From the NCBI RefSeq assembly GCF_900660635.1, contig NZ_LR215031.1, forward strand, positions 496,001-560,000: 64,000 bases of DNA, given 5' to 3'. A model generated the notes under the pieces. That model had not been told where the DNA came from, searched no databases, and saw only the letters and a program-made list of their open reading frames with translations. A program made the translations under genes and the position numbers. Below, piece by piece: positions 9,690-20,758 of this stretch; position 1 is the stretch's first letter; every line of letters begins with the position of its first letter. The stretch is from Mycoplasmopsis gallopavonis. GTDB lineage: Bacteria > Bacillota_I > Bacilli_A > Mycoplasmatales > Metamycoplasmataceae.

Positions 9690-10861
9690 TGAGTAATATT
9701 ACACAAGATTTAGAAACAGAATTAAAATATCGTCAAAAAGAAATTAAATGACACTTGCAAAATATTTTTCAAAAATTACAAGAAAGATATGAAAATGGAG
9801 ATAAAGAAATTCAAAAATATAAATTAGAAGAAATAACTAATATAAAAATTGGTAAAAGAGTAACTAAGAAAGAACTTTCAAAAGTAGGATACCCCGTAAT
9901 TAGCGGAGGAAAGCAATCAATGGGATTTTTGGAAAGGTTTAATAATAAAAACAAAACAACAATAATAGTTGAAGGAACTGCTGGTTTTGTAGATTTTCAA
10001 GAAGGTTATTTTTGAAGTTCGGATCATGTTGGTGTTTTTGTAAATGAAGATAATTTTATATTAAATAAATTTATATATTTTTACTTATTAAATAAGCAAA
10101 AATATATTTACAAAAATTTTATTAATAAAACTGCAATACCACCTAAATTGCTTTATAAAGAGCTCTTGCAAGAAAAAATCTTCCTCCCTTCGCTTGAAGA
10201 GCAAGAAAAAATCGTTAGTCTTATGGATTGTTTATTTGAATATTCAGCGGAGCTGTCAGCGGAGCTGTACTATCGTACAATTCAATTTAAATATTATCTT
10301 AATTCTCTTTTTGAAAATATTCAAAAAGATCAAAATAATGAAAAATATAAATTAGAAGAAATCATTCAATTAAGAAAAGGTACACCCTTACATTCAAGAG
10401 AATTAAAAGATTCTTATCAATATCCTGTAATTGGTGGTGGAAAGAAAATTATCGGAAGATATCATTCCTTTAATAGAGATAATAATACTATAACCATATC
10501 TATAAATGGAACAGCGGGTTTTGTAAATTTTTTTGAAGAAAAAATTTGAGCAACAGGGGATTGCAAAACTTTAAATTTTCAAAAAGAATTAATTAATATC
10601 AAGTTTGTATATTATTGATTAATTAGTAAGCAAAAATATATTTATAGAAATTTCGTAAATAAAATAGGAAGTAGAAATGCTTTAATACATAGCAAACTTT
10701 TACAAGAAGAAATCTCCCTCCCATCGCTTGAAGAACAAGAACAAATAGTCAAAAAACTAGATCTTTTTATGCAGTTAATTTCACCTGATCTTAAAAATCC
10801 AATCGAAAAACTCAAACCTCTTGAAGAAATGAAACGTGATTTTATTATTAATTTATTCTAA
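9690..10861 (+). CDS. hsdS: Type I restriction-modification specificity subunit (HsdS), orphan
   Basis: About 390 residues. HsdS carries two target-recognition domains (TRDs) that choose the DNA half-sites for the HsdM/HsdR partners. TRD1 and TRD2 begin at YKLEEITNIKIGKRV and YKLEEIIQLRKGTPL and each ends in a LLQE..I.LPSLEEQE.IV motif. Conserved helices (ELKYRQKEIKWHLQNIFQKL and ELYYRTIQFKYYLNSLFENI) lie at the N-terminus and between the TRDs, a permuted layout. No hsdM or hsdR is adjacent. Start: the ATG at 9690 has GAGG upstream, but by my count it is one base out of frame with the body, which runs in the frame of TTG 9755. I may have miscounted, or the gene is frameshifted there. Confidence 0.85.
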
Positions 10862-10875
10862 ATTGAAAAATAAGA

Positions 10876-10914
10876 AAAAGCTCCATAGAAAAATAAATTT
10901 CTAGTGGAGCTTTT
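10876..10914. terminator. Bidirectional terminator between hsdS and the kinase gene
   Basis: AAAAGCTCCA and TGGAGCTTTT pair around a 19-nt loop; the right arm overlaps the stop codon of the convergent kinase gene. Confidence 0.8.
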
Positions 10915-11656
10915 AGTTTCTAAATAAATTGTTTTTCTTCTTATAATCAAATTCAGCAACTGCTTCTTTTAATTTTTCAATTGAATGTTGATCGCTAAAA
11001 GGCATGATTGGTTGAGCATGAAGTCATAAAATTGTCAAGTAATATACTAAAATTTTTTGTTGTAATAAATATTCTTCTCAATATGAATCATATTCATTTA
11101 AAAAGATTTCTTCTTCTTCCTTAGTTAAAAAACTTCCTGTAATAAAGTAAGCTAAATCAAAGTGTTTATCACCCATTGAAGCGTATTCTCAATCGATAAA
11201 AAAGACTTTACCTTTTTTATCTAAAATAATATTAGCCTTATATAAATCATTGTGTAGTGGTCTATTGTTTTCACTATGTTTTAAGATTAAATTAATTCGT
11301 TTGTAATAATCATTTAAAACATCAATTTTTACACCTTTATCTTGTAAAATTTTACGATATTTTTTAACACGTGAAGCAACATTTCGAGCAGGAAACTTTA
11401 AATTTGAATCATGTAATTTTTTGAAATTTTGAGCAATTTGTTTTAAAACATCTGGTGTGAATTTTAATTCTTGCGAATCAATTCACTCTCATGTTACTGA
11501 TTCTTGATTATCTTCAATTAATTTAGGTACAAAATCAAAATTAGCAAGTAAACTATAATCTAATTTATGATTGAATTCATTAACTTTTTTCTCTTGAAAA
11601 AAGTTACCTTCTTTTTGATAAGAATTGTTTGTATGTCCGATTTCTATTTTTTTCAT
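10913..11656 (-). CDS. Choline-kinase-like / aminoglycoside phosphotransferase-fold kinase
   Basis: 247 residues. The core reads PLHNDLYKANIILD, the Brenner catalytic motif HxDxxxxN, followed by VFFIDWEYASMGDKHFDLA with the metal-binding Asp. This pattern fits LicA/choline kinase relatives, which phosphorylate choline or similar amino alcohols for surface lipids or lipoglycans. The substrate cannot be read from sequence; an aminoglycoside-resistance role is less likely. The start chosen is the ATG at 11656 (MKKIEIGH) with AAAGGGG upstream, rather than the longer frame to 11731, which would cover the promoter. Several TGA Trp codons are read through. Confidence 0.75.
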
Positions 11657-11680
11657 CTCAAAATCCCCTTTAAAATCTAA

Positions 11681-11699
11681 TATAATGTTATATATTATA
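11681..11699. promoter_or_regulatory. Divergent -10 boxes for cdsA and the kinase gene
   Basis: TATAAT at 11681-11686 points right towards cdsA; its complement at 11694-11699 points left towards the kinase gene. The two promoters therefore overlap back to back. Confidence 0.5.
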
Positions 11700-11751
11700 T
11701 AGAAATTAGTTTTTGAAACTGAAATTTTCAAAAATTAACACTAAGGAGAAC

Positions 11752-12753
11752 ATGAAAACAAAAGCACTTACTAACAACGAATTTTGATTAAAAAGGTTTT
11801 TACCAGCAATTCTTTTGGTTATTATTTTAATTGCAATTTTGGCTTTATTTCAAAATTCATTTTTAATTCATAACAAAACTAACAATTTAACTTTATTTTG
11901 ATCGCTAAGAATTTCTTCATTATTAATCTATATTGCAATGTCATTTTGAATGATTTATGAACTTAATCGTAGTTTTTTAAAAGCAAAAACTACAAGTCTT
12001 ATAATGAGCCTAATTTCTCTTGTGACCTTATTTCTAAGCCCGAATTATTTTAAGCAAGTGCTTATTGGTCAGTTTTCATGAACCTTAAAAGATCTTTTTA
12101 TAAATGATGGAATCGGAGTTAATTTAATTTTAATTGCTTTATTGCCATTTGTTTTCTTTTTAATTAATTTTTTAACAGCACCAAAAGAAATTTTAGTCAA
12201 AGAGCTTTTTATTAAAACAATTTATTTTGCAGTTGCAAATACTATTTTAATGGTATTTTTAAAAGCTTTCATTATCATAAATACAAATCCAAAAGGTTTA
12301 GAAATAATTTTACTCACTATTTTAATTGCAACAGCAAGTGATACTGGTGGTTTTTTTGGTGGAAAATTATTCGGACACAAAATTTTCAAAAACAAGCTTG
12401 CTCCACAAATTAGTCCTAAAAAAACAATTGAAGGAGCAATTATAGGTTACTTGTTTGCTTTATTAATTAGCTTTATTTTTATCTTCTCATGAAAAGCAAT
12501 TAATCCAACCAATAATCTTGCAAGTGATTTACTCCAAAATCAAGTCAAAAGAATCGCATTATTATTCTTTATTTTATTTGCTCCTCTTGCAGCTATTTTT
12601 GGAGATCTTTTCTTTTCATTAGTTAAGCGTAAATTAGGAATTAAAGATTATTCTAAAATCTTAAAAGATCACGGTGGGATTCTCGATCGTTTAGATAGTA
12701 TTGCAACGGTATTTCTATTATGAACACTATTTGCAATACCGTTTGTTTTTTAA
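11752..12753 (+). CDS. cdsA: Phosphatidate cytidylyltransferase
   Basis: 333 residues, integral membrane. It makes CDP-diacylglycerol from phosphatidate and CTP for phospholipid synthesis. Several hydrophobic segments fill the N-terminal two thirds. The C-terminus carries [13 protein letters not shown], then [10 protein letters not shown] and the family signature from [15 protein letters not shown] to [10 protein letters not shown] near residue 300. TGA Trp codons are frequent. AAGGAG precedes the ATG. The next lipid gene, plsY, is 31 kb away. Confidence 0.95.
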
Positions 12754-12780
12754 ATTTTGCCTTTGTGCAAAATTTTTATT
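12752..12780 (+). terminator. Terminator of cdsA
   Basis: AAATTTTGC and GCAAAATTT pair around six bases and run into a T-rich tail. Confidence 0.75.
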
Positions 12781-12873
12781 TTTTAAAAACTAAATTAACA
12801 AAAATATTTAAGAACTGAAAATTTTTATATTAAAATTAAACAACAATTTATCAACATTTATTAAAGGAGCAGC

Positions 12874-15800
12874 ATGAGTAAATTTAAAGACCCAACATTT
12901 AAAAAATTAATGGAGTACTGCAAAATTTCATCTTTAAAAGGTTTCGAGGAAGCTTATATTAAAGATTCAAAAATCAAAAAAGACTATGACGAAAATAATG
13001 AAATTTTTTTAAGCTTCACAATTGTTCTTACTCAAATTCCTGATTGAAAAAAAATCCAAAAACTCAAAAATTTAATTAAGGAAATTGGACCAAATTTTAT
13101 TTTTAATTTTGAATATGAAACCAATTCATATCATATTAGTCAAAAAGAAGTTAAAAACTTCTATTTACAAATGATTAAAAATGATCAAAATTTTGAAAAA
13201 CTAAGTCATTTACTCAAAGAATTAAGTCATTTAGAATTTAATACTCAAAAAGGACGTTGAATTTTTAACTACAAAACTATTAATCTCGACGATCAACTAG
13301 ATTTAAATATCTTGAATTCAAAACAAGAAATGATTAAGTGAGGGTTTGTTGATTTTGATATTGATATTAACCATATGGGTGGTTGAAATCTTGAAGAATC
13401 AATTAAGGTCGAAAAGCAAAAAGTTATTGAAAACTTTGTTACAAATCAAGAAAAGCAAACTTCCGAAAACCAAAATAACAATTTTGAACAAGTTCGTAAA
13501 AAAGCTCTAAGTGATGGATATCAAAAACAAAGTTACAAAAATACTAATTTTGAAAAAGTTGTAATTCAATATATCAACAATTTACCAAGTGAGGCTTTTA
13601 ATATTAAAGTCAATTTTGATGCAATGATTTATAAAAAAGAAGTTTCAAACTTTGGAAATAATTATTACTATCATTTTTTTGTAACCGATCTTAAAGAAGC
13701 AACAAAAGTTACTGTTCGTGCAGTTGGTGCTCAATCAACCTTAAATGATCTTAAAGAAAATGATTGAGTTAATATTTCCGGTGAAGTTAAAGTCAATAGT
13801 TTCGACTCTTCAAAATATGTTCAAGTCCCAAACGCAAAATATATTAGTCCAATTTCTTCAAAAATCGAAAAGCGTAGTGATTTTGCTGATAGAACAAGAA
13901 TTGAACTTTCAACTCGGAGCAAAATGAATACTATGGATAGTATTCTAAGTGCTAGCGATATTGTTAATATTGCTAAAAACTTTGAACATTCAGCTGTCGC
14001 AATCATTGATTCAAATAGTGTTCAAAGTTTTCCTGAATTTACATCAGCTGCTAAAAAAGCTGGAATTAAACCAATTTATGGAGTATCTTTTGATGTTATT
14101 AAGAAAAACAATAACGCTATTTTAACTCCTAAATTCGTAAATGTGGATTTAGCTGAAGCTAGCGTTGTCTCATTTGACATTGAAACAACTCACCTTTCAC
14201 CTAGAATTGGAGATATAATCGAATTTGGGGGTTCTTTGGTTGAAAAAGGAACAATCAAAGAAACTTATCAATTCTTTATGAAAGCTAAAGCTCCACTTTC
14301 AGCTTTTACAAGCAACTTAACCAACATTACAGATCAAATGCTTGCAGAAGAGGGAATGTCAGAAAAAGAAGGTCTTGAAAAGATTTACCAAATTCTAAAT
14401 AACAAAATCGCCCTTGCTCACAACGCAAATTTCGATATGCACTTTATCTTGCAAAAGTTTATCGATCATAACATGGAATTGCCAAACACAATTTTTATTG
14501 ACTCTCTTGTTATTTCAAGATTAATTTTTAAAGATAAAGCTAAACATGCTCTTGGTGATTTTTGTCGCAATTTAGGTGTTGATTATAATTCAGAAGTTGC
14601 TCACCGTGCCAATTACGATGCGGAGGTTCTTGCTAAGGCATGAGCAACTGCAATTTATAATTTAAAAGATTTAGGAATTGTTGATTTAGAAACACTTTAT
14701 AACTATGAGCAAACTGAGTTACGTGAAAAAACTCGTTCTTCACAAATCTCAGTTTTAGTTAGAAATCAAAAAGGTCTTAAAGAACTTTTGAGTTAACTAG
14801 TTTAACTTTAACTCAAAGATATTTCAAATCACCAAAATTATTTTGAGAAGATCTACCAAAAGATCATGAAAATTTATTAATCGGTTCTGGTGGACTAAAA
14901 AGTGAATTAATTGACGCTCTTTTATATTCAAGTGATTTAAAATTAAACGAATTAATTCAAAGATTTGACTATATTGAAGTTCCTCATCCTGATGCATTTT
15001 TACACTATATTGATGAAAATGACTTTACTTATTCACAAATTTTAAAATTATTAAAATTACTAATTCAAAGAGCACAAAAATTTGGCAAAACAGTTGTTGC
15101 AATTGGAGATGTTCGTTATGAAAATCAAAATGATCAAATTTTTTATAAATCATTAGTTTATTCAAAAGGTATTGGTAATACTGCTCACTTTTTATTTAAC
15201 TACGGAAAAGCAAAAGCAGATACTCTTAAAATTCCGCAACTTTATTTCCCAACCACAGACGAAATGCTTGATAAATTTAGTTTCTTAAAAGATCAAGCTT
15301 TAATTGAGGATATAGTAATTAACAATACTCACAAAATTGCAAATTTAATTGATGATAATATCATAGTTATTCATGATAAGCTTTATACACCTAAATTTGA
15401 TGATTCCCACATCAAATTGAAAGAACTAGTTTATCAAACAGCTCACCAAATGTACGGTAATCCACTACCTAAAATTATTAAAGATCGTTTAGAGCAAGAA
15501 ATTAATCCTATTTTAGAATATGGATTTGATGTTATTTATTGAATTTCACATATTCTTGTTAAAAAATCAAATGATAGCGGATACTTAGTTGGTAGTCGTG
15601 GATCTGTTGGTTCTTCGTTAGTAGCTACGATGGCAGGAATTACAGAAGTTAACCCCTTACCTCCACATTATGTTTGTCCGCAATGTAAACATTTTGAACT
15701 TGCTAATATTGAAGGAATTACATCCGGATTTGACCTTGATGATAAAACATGTAATTCATGTCAAATCACCATGATTAAAGATGGTCAAACAATACCTTTT

Positions 15801-17270
15801 GAAACTTTCCTTGGTTTTAAAGCAGATAAAGTTCCTGATATTGATCTTAACTTCTCTGGAGAATTTCAACCCGAAGTTCATAATGAAGTTAAAAGACTTT
15901 TTGGAGATAGTCATACTTTAAGAGCTGGAACAATTTCTACAATCAAATCGAAAACAGGATTTGGATACATTAAAAAAGCTTGCGAGGAATATGGATTTAC
16001 ATATTCAAATAACTTTATCGACTTTTTATCAACAAAAATCGAAGGAGTTAAGCGAACAACAGGTCAACACCCTGGCGGAATTATCATTATTCCAAAAGAG
16101 TATGATGTTGCAGAGTTTACTCCGATTAATTATCCAGCCGATGATATTTCCTTAGATTGAAAAACTACTCACTTTGATTTCCACGCAATTCATGACAATG
16201 TTTTAAAACTTGATTTGCTTGGTCATTTAGATCCAACTGCGATTCGGATGCTCGAAAAATTAACTGGTTTAGATGTTAAAAAAGATGTTCCTAAAAAAGA
16301 TCCAAAAGTTCTTTCACTCTTTTATGAAACTGATGCTCTTGGAATCTCTCCACAAGCAATTGGAGGAGAAATCACTGGTGCTCTTGGTTTACCTGAATTT
16401 GGAACTAACTTTGTTAGAAAAATGCTTTACGAAGCTAAACCAACATCTTTTGCTGACCTAATTTCTCTTTCAGGTTTATCACACGGGACTGATGTTTGAA
16501 GTAATAATGCACAAGAATTAATTAAAAATCAAGGAATGACAATTAAAGATGTTATTTCTTGTCGTGATGATATCATGGTTTATTTAATTAACAAAGGTGT
16601 CGATCCGCTTAATTCATTTAAAATTATGGAACAAGTCAGAAAAGGAAAAAGCATAACACCAGAACAAGAAGAAGAACTTAAAAAATTCAATGTCCCAAGT
16701 TGATATATTGAAAGTATGAAGAAAATTAAGTACATGTTCCCTAAAGCTCATGCTACTGCTTATGTTTTAATGGCATGAAGAATTGCTTGATTTAAACTTT
16801 ATCACCCATTAGCATACTATGCAACATTCTTTACAACTCGTGTTCAAGAGTTTGATGTAGAAGTTTTAGAAAACGATTTTGGTGCTAAAAAAATTAACGC
16901 AAAGTTAAAAGAATTAGATGCAATTAAAAACAAAAAAGTTAATGATAAAGAGTTAATCCAAACTCTTGAAATTGCTCGTGAACTTTATGCACGTGGTTTT
17001 AAAATTTCAAAAATTAATTTAGAAAAATCGCTTGCTAATGAATGAGTAATTGATGCAGCAAATGGAGCATTAATTCCGCCGTTTGCTTCAATTAAAGGAA
17101 TTGGTGTATCGGTAGCTGAAAAAATTGTTCAAGCACGTGAAGAAAGTGATTTTCGATCAAAAGAAGATTTCAAAAAACGTAGCACAATTAACTCAACTCT
17201 TTTTAAAACAATTGATGAACTAGGTGTTTTAGAAAGCTTAAACGAAACCGATCAAATGACTTTATTTTAA
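12874..17270 (+). CDS. polC: DNA polymerase III alpha subunit PolC, with apparent 1-base frameshift
   Basis: The Gram-positive replicative polymerase with built-in proofreading, about 1465 residues when repaired. The 3'-5' exonuclease ([13 protein letters not shown], later HNANFDMHF and HRANYDAEV) interrupts the PHP domain. The polymerase part has the zinc-binding motif (CPQCKHFE...CNSCQ), [20 protein letters not shown] and [18 protein letters not shown]. The N-terminal frame stops at TAA 14794 after GLKELLS; homology resumes in the -1 frame at [12 protein letters not shown]. The break lies at a run of four T (14786-14789); a fifth T would restore GLKELFELTSLT. It is either a sequence error or a real lesion. 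The ATG at 12874 has AAAGGAG. Confidence 0.95.
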
Positions 17271-17293
17271 AAAATGCAGCAATGCATTTTTTT
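17269..17293 (+). terminator. Terminator of polC
   Basis: AAAAAATGCA and TGCATTTTTT pair around a 4-nt loop starting at the polC stop. Confidence 0.85.
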
Positions 17294-17386
17294 ATTTAAG
17301 CAAACAACCACTGACTTTGCTAATTTTTTGAATAAAATATTCAAGAAAAGGGTAAAATTATTAATATAAATCATATTAGGAGAAAA

Positions 17387-18520
17387 ATGTTAAAACACGA
17401 TATTATTCAATTTAAATTAGAAGGTGAAGAATGAATTAAAGCTCAAAACGACGCTTTAAATTACCTCAATAAAAAACACGAAAAAGATTTAAGTAAAGTT
17501 AATCAAAAATTAATTTTAGAACTTGCACAAAATGCTTATATTGAAATGAAAATCAATGAAGTATTTACAAAAGACTTTTTTAAAGATAACATTATTTCAT
17601 TAATGCCAATCTCTCAAAATATTAAAGCCACAATTGAAACACTAGAATTTGAACTTAAAAAATATTATTTTGATGATTTTTCAAAAATTAGTTTTGAATT
17701 AAAAAACAAACCAAAATTCCAAGTTGATTCAGATTATCAAGAAAAAATTCAGCAATTCCAAACAGACTTCTTAAAAAGTTATGAATTTTTATTAGATGTA
17801 GATCGAGCAATTCAAGATAATGATTTTGTTCAATTAAAAATAAAAATCAAAAACAAAGATTTAGAACAGGATCGGACAATTCAAGTTATTGCCAACCAAA
17901 AAGCAACCACAGAGGTTGAAAAGGCTATCATTGGACTTAAAAAAGGTGATAAAACCGAAATTACCAAAGATGAAACAAAATTATTTATTGAAGTGGATCA
18001 AATCAAAGAAAAAAAGGTTATGCCAATTACTGAAGAAAATATTCACTTATTAAATTTACCTGAAATTAAATCATTAAATGATGTTCAGAATCAAATTGCT
18101 AAGTCTGTTACAGCTGAAATTTTTTCAGATGCTCTTTTTAAATATAGTCAAGAAGTTTGACAAGACTTATTTAAAAATAATCCTCAATTAGAAATTCCGA
18201 CAGAACTTTTAAATTTCGAATTAAATAAAAATGTTCAAAACCCAGAAGAATTCGCAAAATTCCAAGAACAAGCTAAAGAAATGATTACACAATTCTTTTG
18301 AGTAATGCTTGTTCAAAAAGCTTTAAAACTTCGTCCAACAGAAGAAGAAATCCAAAAAGAAACCAAATTAGTTCAAAGCTTTTTAAATGAACCAGATCCT
18401 AATAAAATTGACCGTGGAAGAATCAATTATATTCTCACAAGTAAAAAATTGGGTCTTTATTATTTAAATCAAGATAACAAAGAACTTGCTGCTGATGTGG
18501 AAGCAAAAATTCAATTTTAA
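17387..18520 (+). CDS. tig: Trigger factor, divergent mycoplasma form
   Basis: 377 residues, shorter than the usual ~430. Trigger factor is a ribosome-bound chaperone with a prolyl isomerase domain. The N-terminal part keeps only a weak ribosome-binding signature (EGEEWIKAQNDALNYL). The central FKBP-like domain shows DNDFVQLKIKIKNK, EKAIIGLKKGDKTEI and LFIEVDQIKEKKV, followed by the helical C-terminal arms. TGA Trp codons at about 17431, 18158 and 18299 are needed. It has AGGAG 6 bases before the ATG and a probable promoter (TTGAAT, 18 bp, TAAAAT) at about 17329-17358. The call rests on domain order more than on identity. Confidence 0.75.
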
Positions 18521-18532
18521 AAACTACCTCTA

Positions 18533-19800
18533 TAAACTAGGACAGAAAAAATTAACAATTTATTAAATTGAATAACCCCGTACTATATTCGTATGGGGTT
18601 TTTTAATTCAGACATGATTGAATTCTAAATTTGTTGTATCAATTAACATAATTAGATATTACTTTTTCTAGTTCACTCAAAGTCATAGCTTTGATATTTA
18701 AATCTCTAATTAATTCAGTTTTTAAATTTGAAAATCAATATTCCACAACTCTATTATCTAAACTATTTCCTACTTTTGAAAGTGAAATTATTCCACCTTT
18801 ATTTTCAATAAAACGAGAAAAATCATCAGATGTATAAGTTGAGCAATGATCTGAATGTAGTATAAAACTTTTTTCAAAATCAACATTTTCAAATGTTTTG
18901 TAAATTAATTTTGAATCATTAAATTTGGAAAGAGAAAAACTAATTATTTCTTTAGTTTTATGTTTAATCACTACTGAAAGATAAACATTATTGTTTATCG
19001 CATCTTTTGTCGCTGGGAGATATGTTACATCAGTAGCATATATATTTCTGTTATATACATCGTTATAATCTCTATTCACAATGTTTTCTTTTATGACAGA
19101 TGTGTTCTTTACTTCTTTTAATTTTTTTCTTTTTCTGATATTGCAAAATAAACCTAAGGCATTCATATATCTTCCTAGAGTTCTTTCGTTTATGTCTATT
19201 TTATAGTGCTTTAAGATAAAATATTTTAATTTTTGTCTACCATATTTAGATCTATTTTGTTTAAATGAATCAATAATCAAGTCTTGGTACTTTATTTTTC
19301 TGGATTTAATTCTAGGAGCAAAATTATTTCTTTTATGTTTGGATATTGTTTGTCTACAAAGATACAACAAAATAGCAAGTTTATACGAAGCCATATTAAT
19401 ATTTGATGCCTCTTGAACTTTCTCTGTTTTAAATTTATCTCTTGTAATTTCTCTATATCTTTTTGCAATTTCAATTAAATCTTCTCGTGTAAAAATGTCT
19501 CAATTTATATCTTGTTCTTTCACTTTTCTTGACCTACCACTTCCAGGCTTTCTTGGTTTTTTATTCATATTACAATTATAATGTTTTAATATTCCTCGTA
19601 ATCTTGCTTTCACATATTTATCTTTTGCTTTTGCACCATATTTATACATAAGTTCAATTGCATACTTTTTGCCTAATTGAAAAAATGTATTATAAATTTC
19701 TTTTTCTTGTTCTTCTGTAAAATGTTTACCCATTTTTTCTCCTTTAAAAATATAAAAAATGAACATTCGAAGGAATGTTAATTTTTATTGTCCTAGTTTA
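18533..19800 (-). mobile_element. IS3-family element, 1268 bp, copy 1
   Basis: It begins TAAACTAGGACA and ends TGTCCTAGTTTA, imperfect terminal inverted repeats, flanked by CTA duplications. It encodes one transposase in a single frame. It lies in the loop of the tig/HAD terminator. Copies at 35977 and 60197 have the same length and opposite orientation. This copy differs from them in its 3' part, including a nonsense change. Confidence 0.95.
18603..19733 (-). CDS. IS3-family transposase (copy 1, C-terminally truncated)
   Basis: 376 residues against 393 in the sister copies. It has an N-terminal helix-turn-helix region (HFTEEQEKEIYNTFF) and an rve-type DDE domain: Asp in IYATDVTYLP, Asp in LHSDHCSTYTSDDF, Glu in LDNRVVEYWFSNLK. 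In the sister copies the sequence continues through a TGA Trp at CLNW; here that codon is TAA at 18603, so the last 17 residues are lost. The catalytic residues remain. Start ATG 19733 with AAAGGAG. Confidence 0.92.
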
Positions 19801-19814
19801 CTAAGGTAGTTTTT

Positions 19815-20624
19815 TTATAAAAATTGTTCTAAATATTTTGCAAGTCCTTGCTCATCACAAGTATATTCTGTGATTTCATCTGCAATATCTTTTAATTTTT
19901 GTGTTGAGTTTTTCATGGCAACTAACTTTCCAACTTTTCCTTTTGCAGAAGCATCATTCATAGAATCACCAATGTGGATTGCATCCTGAGGATCAATTCC
20001 AAGCATTTTGCAATAATTTTGCTCAGCTATTCCTTTTGAAGCTGTTTTTTTAGTGATTTCAATAACTAAATTTTTGCTCCCTGAAAATGCAACTTCAAGA
20101 TCATCTTTAAAAATTTCACGAAGTTCGTCATGTATTTTTTGAATTTTCTTTTGTCTAACTCCGCTTGCAAGAACTTTATAGATCGGGAAATCGTTTTTAA
20201 ATTCTGAATAAAGTTTTAAATCAGTTTTTCTTAATTTTAAAATTCATTTAAAAATATTTCGCTTAACAAAAGTTAAATGATCAAAATTAGAATTAAAAAT
20301 AATTCAACATTTATTTTTGGTTAAAACTTGATATAACTTTTCAATAACAGAAGCAGGAATAATTTCTTTATGAACCACTTCTTTATTCCGAATAATTTGT
20401 GCACCATTTCAAGCAATAAAATCACTCATATTTAATGAATTAATGATTTTTCAAGTCGTATCATTAACTCCACGACCTGTCGCAACTACAACTGGAATTG
20501 TTTTAGAAAGCTTAGCAATAACTTCTTTGGTATAGTTTGATGGACGCTTATTGTATCATTTTTTAGCAGGAGCATCCATTGCTGTTCCATCTAAGTCAAT
20601 AAAAATAATTTTTGGTTTATTCAT
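19815..20624 (-). CDS. HAD-superfamily (Cof-type) phosphatase
   Basis: 269 residues, soluble. Motif I FIDLDGTAMDAP (residues 7-18), motif II VVATGRG, a conserved Lys region and motif IV IHIGDSMNDAS frame a type IIB cap, as in Cof/YidA sugar-phosphate or flavin-phosphate phosphatases. The substrate is unknown. Many TGA Trp codons are read. It is convergent with tig; their common terminator is split by IS copy 1. A second member of the family lies at 37281, also next to an IS copy. Confidence 0.9.
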
Positions 20625-20746
20625 AAATATAATTATAAATGAGATTTTTAATAGACACTTCAAGAAAACTTCTAAAACTAAGGTAATTTATTTTCTACAA
20701 CTCACAAGAATATTGAATTTTTTATTCATTTCAAAATTCCTTTAAC

Positions 20747-20752
20747 TATAAT
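20747..20752 (+). promoter_or_regulatory. -10 box 6 nt before ligA ATG
   Basis: A perfect TATAAT ends 6 nt before the ligA ATG, leaving no room for a ribosome binding site. A leaderless ligA mRNA is likely. Confidence 0.55.
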
Positions 20753-20758
20753 TGAAAT

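Larger units (their letters stand above)
18519..19814. terminator. tig/HAD bidirectional terminator split by an IS
   Basis: The left arm AAAAACTACCT (18519-18529) and right arm AGGTAGTTTTT (19804-19814) are perfect complements now 1.3 kb apart. The ancestral loop was CTA, which is exactly the 3-bp target duplicated by the insertion (18530-18532 and 19801-19803). Confidence 0.88.

Noticed and set aside
14785-14796. Programmed frameshift in polC.
   Set aside because: No canonical slippery heptamer or clear downstream structure is seen, and no PolC is known to me to need one. A one-T deletion is the simpler reading; kept only as an alternative.
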